A stretch of 64,000 nt of DNA from Protaetiibacter sp. SSC-01 (GTDB lineage: Bacteria; Actinomycetota; Actinomycetes; Actinomycetales; Microbacteriaceae). Below the pieces are notes generated by a model. That model did no database searches and had not been told where the DNA came from. It saw only the letters and a list, made by a program, of their open reading frames with translations. Position 1 is the stretch's first letter. Each line of letters begins with the position of its first letter. A program made the position numbers and the translations under genes. The stretch lies in assembly GCF_014483895.1 (NCBI RefSeq), contig NZ_CP059987.1:1302001-1366000 (forward strand), in the 5' to 3' direction. Shown here in pieces: positions 61,891-64,000 of the stretch.

Positions 61891-61956
61891 CCCCGACGGA
61901 TCCTCACCCGAGGTCTCTCGCCAGGAAGATGTCACGGGGATTACACCGAAGCCCCT

Positions 61957-62032
61957 CGTGTGAACTCCGTGTGAACATCGCGCCGTTGGGCACCCGGATG
62001 CGTTGACATCCCGCTCGGGCCGGTGAGACAGT
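61957..62032 (+). promoter_or_regulatory. PHO-box-like direct repeats and promoter before the GT2 gene
   Basis: CGTGTGAAC occurs at 61957-61965 and 61968-61976, an 11-base period. Read on the other strand this gives two GTTCACACG units, the pattern of actinobacterial PhoP/RegX3 boxes. TTGACA (62003-62008) with GACAGT (62027-62032) at 18-base spacing is a convincing promoter. The rest of the 306-bp gap (61891-62196) contains a leader of about 160 bases with no gene visible. Confidence 0.65.
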
Positions 62033-62196
62033 CTGCCATCAGCCGATGGCGTACCGGATACGCGCCCCCGATCTCGCGTTCCCGATGCTCTCTCGCCAGC
62101 GGTCGACGGCGACCCCACCGCGGATGCGCGTGACCTGCGCGCCGCCGCGGTGTCGGTAGACAGCAGTTCGACGTCCTTTCCCCCCGAGGAGTCCCG

Positions 62197-63498
62197 ATGC
62201 GTCATTCCGTCGTTCCCGCTTCCCCCGCACCGACCGCGCCGTCCGACTGGATGGACGACGTCCAGTTCAGCTGGGCGTACCTCGGCGACCTCGTCGCCGG
62301 CATCGCGCCGTACTTCCCGCTCGCGGTCGCCGGCCTCATCGTCTGGTCGCTGTGGCTCTATCGCGTCATCCTCTCGGCGCGCAGCAAGGCGATCGTGACC
62401 GACTTCCGCACGACGACCTCGGTCATCGTGCCGTCGTTCCACGAGGATCCCGACATCCTCATGCGCTGTCTCGAGACCTGGCGCGCGCAGAACCCGACCG
62501 AGATCATCATCGTGCTCGACGTCGCCGACCTCGATGCGTACGACCGGATCGTCGCCCTCGGCGACGATCGCATCCGCCCCATCCTCTTCCACCACGCGGG
62601 CAAGCGCTCGGCGCTCGGTGTCGGCATCCGCCTCGCGACGAGCGAGATCCTCGTGCTCGTCGACTCCGACACCTCGTGGACACCCGGACTGCTCGAGAAC
62701 GTCCAGATGCCCTTCGCGGACCCGCTCGTCGGCGGCGTCAGCACCCAGCAGAACGTGTATCAGCGGCACACGAGCCTCTGGCGCATGGTCGCCGATTGGC
62801 TCGTCGACCTCCGCTACTACAACTACGTTCCCGCGATGGGCAGCAAGGGCGCCGTCGCGTGCATCTCCGGCCGCACGGCGGTCTATCGGCGGGCGGCCGT
62901 GCTGCCCGTGCTCGACAATCTCGAGAACGAGTTCTTCCTCGGGCGTCGCTGCATCGCGGGCGACGACGGGCGCCTGACCTGGCTCGTGCTCGCCTCCGGG
63001 TACAAGACGGTGCACCAGCGCTCCGCCAAGGCGCTCTCCATGTTCCCCTCGAGCTTCCGGGCGTTCGTCAAGCAGCGGGTCAGGTGGAGCCGCAACTCGT
63101 ACCGCACCTACCTCACGGCGATCTTCAAGGGATGGCTGTGGCGCGTGCCGTTCGTCACCAAGATCACGGTGCTCCAGATCCTCCTCACTCCCGTCACGAT
63201 GGGCCTCACCGTCGGCTACATCCTGCTCAGCCGCCTCGAGCTCACGACCGTGGGCATCTGGGCGGTCGTCGCGTGGCTCCTCATCGGGCGCGGCATCCGC
63301 GGGATGTCGCACCTGCGGCGCAGGCCGCTCGACCTCCTGATCCTGCCGATCGTGACGCTCACGGTCATCCTCATCGCGCTGCCGCTCAAGGCGTACGCGT
63401 TCGTGACCTTGAACAAGCAGGGCTGGCTCACCCGGCACGCCGACACGGTCGGGGGCGACGGTCAGACCGCGCGCACGCTCGTCCCCGAGGTGGCGTGA
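62197..63498 (+). CDS. Membrane processive family 2 glycosyltransferase (polysaccharide synthase-like)
   Basis: A 433-residue enzyme of the hyaluronan/cellulose synthase type. One N-terminal helix (about 36-56) precedes the GT2 domain (SVIVPSFHEDPDILMRCLE; LVDSDTSWTPGLLENV as DxD; RCIAGDDGRLTWLVL as the GDD/ED site; KQRVRWSRNSYRTYL as the Q/RxxRW motif). Three or four C-terminal helices (about 320-410) complete the channel. ATG 62197 follows GAGGAG. The product polymer is not predictable. It is coupled to a secreted protein gene and preceded by phosphate-type regulatory repeats. Confidence 0.92.
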   Translation: MRHSVVPASPAPTAPSDWMDDVQFSWAYLGDLVAGIAPYFPLAVAGLIVWSLWLYRVILSARSKAIVTDFRTTTSVIVPSFHEDPDILMRCLETWRAQNPTEIIIVLDVADLDAYDRIVALGDDRIRPILFHHAGKRSALGVGIRLATSEILVLVDSDTSWTPGLLENVQMPFADPLVGGVSTQQNVYQRHTSLWRMVADWLVDLRYYNYVPAMGSKGAVACISGRTAVYRRAAVLPVLDNLENEFFLGRRCIAGDDGRLTWLVLASGYKTVHQRSAKALSMFPSSFRAFVKQRVRWSRNSYRTYLTAIFKGWLWRVPFVTKITVLQILLTPVTMGLTVGYILLSRLELTTVGIWAVVAWLLIGRGIRGMSHLRRRPLDLLILPIVTLTVILIALPLKAYAFVTLNKQGWLTRHADTVGGDGQTARTLVPEVA

Positions 63499-64000
63499 TG
63501 TCGCGCCGCGCGCCGCTCATCGGAGCCCTCGCCGTCGGACTGGCGCTGACCCTCGTCCCGCTCCCGGCTCACGCGGCGGGTCCCGCCGACCCCGAGGTCA
63601 TCACGGGCGACCCCTATCCCGGCGACCCGGCGCTCGAGGCGCTGCTCGTGGGGAACGAGGAGCGACGGCTCATCGAGGTGCGGTCCATCTCGAATGCCGT
63701 CGGCTGGACGAACGTCAACCAGGGGCGCCCGTACCGCCTCGTGACGGGCAACACCTACACGCTCGTGCTCATCCGCCGGGAGTCCCCGTACACCCTCGAC
63801 GACCTGCTCGAGTACGCGCCGAGCACCTTCGTGCGGCAGCCGGACGGCAGCTACCTGCTGAGCGAGAACATCGTCGTCGAGCAGGGTGCGACCCTCCGGC
63901 TCGCGTCCAAGGACGGGCTCGTGCTGCACATGGAGAGCACTCCCGACGCCTTCGTGTCGATCGTGACGATCGGGGGGAGCGTCGAGATCGTCGGCACGGC
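63498..64000 (+). CDS. Secreted protein, N-terminal part (runs off the window)
   Basis: The frame starts at ATG 63498, sharing a base with the GT2 stop (TGATG), and is open to the last base, giving 167 codons without a stop. A clear Sec signal peptide is present (MSRRAPLIGALAVGLALTL, cleavage near AHAAG at about residue 27). The mature part has short strands such as RPYRLVTGNTYTLVLIRRE and ENIVVEQGATLRLAS, then SIVTIGGSVEIVG. This rhythm suggests a right-handed beta-helix protein, possibly a polysaccharide lyase, epimerase or hydrolase acting on the neighbour's polymer. Confidence 0.8.
   Translation, partial: MSRRAPLIGALAVGLALTLVPLPAHAAGPADPEVITGDPYPGDPALEALLVGNEERRLIEVRSISNAVGWTNVNQGRPYRLVTGNTYTLVLIRRESPYTLDDLLEYAPSTFVRQPDGSYLLSENIVVEQGATLRLASKDGLVLHMESTPDAFVSIVTIGGSVEIVGT

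Overview
This 64 kb window is chromosomal DNA of a high-GC actinobacterium, very probably a member of the Microbacteriaceae. The support is the very GC-rich sequence with near-exclusive G/C third positions, frequent GTG starts, 1-4 base stop/start overlaps, several DUF2510-type proteins, an actinobacterial LigD/Ku pair, and short palindromic repeats of the type I recall from that family. I see no tRNA, rRNA, CRISPR array, transposase or prophage. Genes fill most of the window. The only large gene-free stretch is about 0.9 kb at 21966-22863, and it looks like a pair of structured non-coding RNA genes.

Layout. 1-4.8 kb: 3' end of a LuxR-type regulator, a secreted GH18 chitinase, and a divergent MFS exporter/TetR pair with a clear operator. 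4.8-9.1 kb: truB, two small membrane proteins, ribF, a CynX-like MFS carrier and a SRPBCC protein. 9.2-13.6 kb: deoxyribose-type catabolic operon (SorC regulator, deoC, an aldehyde dehydrogenase and a partner lacking the catalytic domain). 13.8-16.2 kb: a glycerophosphodiesterase and an M20 peptidase converge on a repeat-rich spacer. 16.3-19.6 kb: four-gene operon of membrane and exported proteins facing a polytopic membrane protein. 19.7-24.1 kb: SNF2 helicase behind a structured leader, the candidate ncRNA locus, and a pabC-like gene. 24.1-31.2 kb: J-domain/NERD-like protein, transglutaminase-like protein, and a five-gene minus-strand array in which four proteins start with a DUF2510 domain.

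31.4-37.6 kb: Ski2-like helicase, PiT phosphate carrier with a small membrane partner, aspartate ammonia-lyase. 37.6-44.7 kb: a repair and stress block. LigD (split into polymerase and phosphoesterase/ligase frames) is divergent from Ku, followed by a CPBP-like protein, a Rho-N-like protein, a general-stress type SDR, a YihY/BrkB protein and a DUF6328-like protein. 44.7-51.4 kb: alpha/beta hydrolase, glycosyltransferase, Ada-AlkA fusion, FAD-linked oxidase, AhpD-like protein and mycofactocin-type SDR. 51.5-57.2 kb: de novo NAD operon, NrtR-like regulator, nadA, nadB, nadC and a NifS-type cysteine desulfurase that probably supplies the NadA cluster. Two matching inverted repeats lie at its promoter. 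57.3-64 kb: LysR regulator with a divergent class V aminotransferase, glyS, a CPBP protease, and a polysaccharide-synthase-like GT2 gene with PHO-box-like repeats upstream. A secreted protein runs off the end of the window.

Most notable points: (1) the tandem ncRNA locus, where two copies of a 60-base promoter-like element each precede a structured segment ending in a strong terminator; (2) a palindromic repeat family with one copy inside the nadB reading frame; (3) a one-base frame break splitting ligD; (4) PHO-box-like and NrtR-like operators readable from the sequence.
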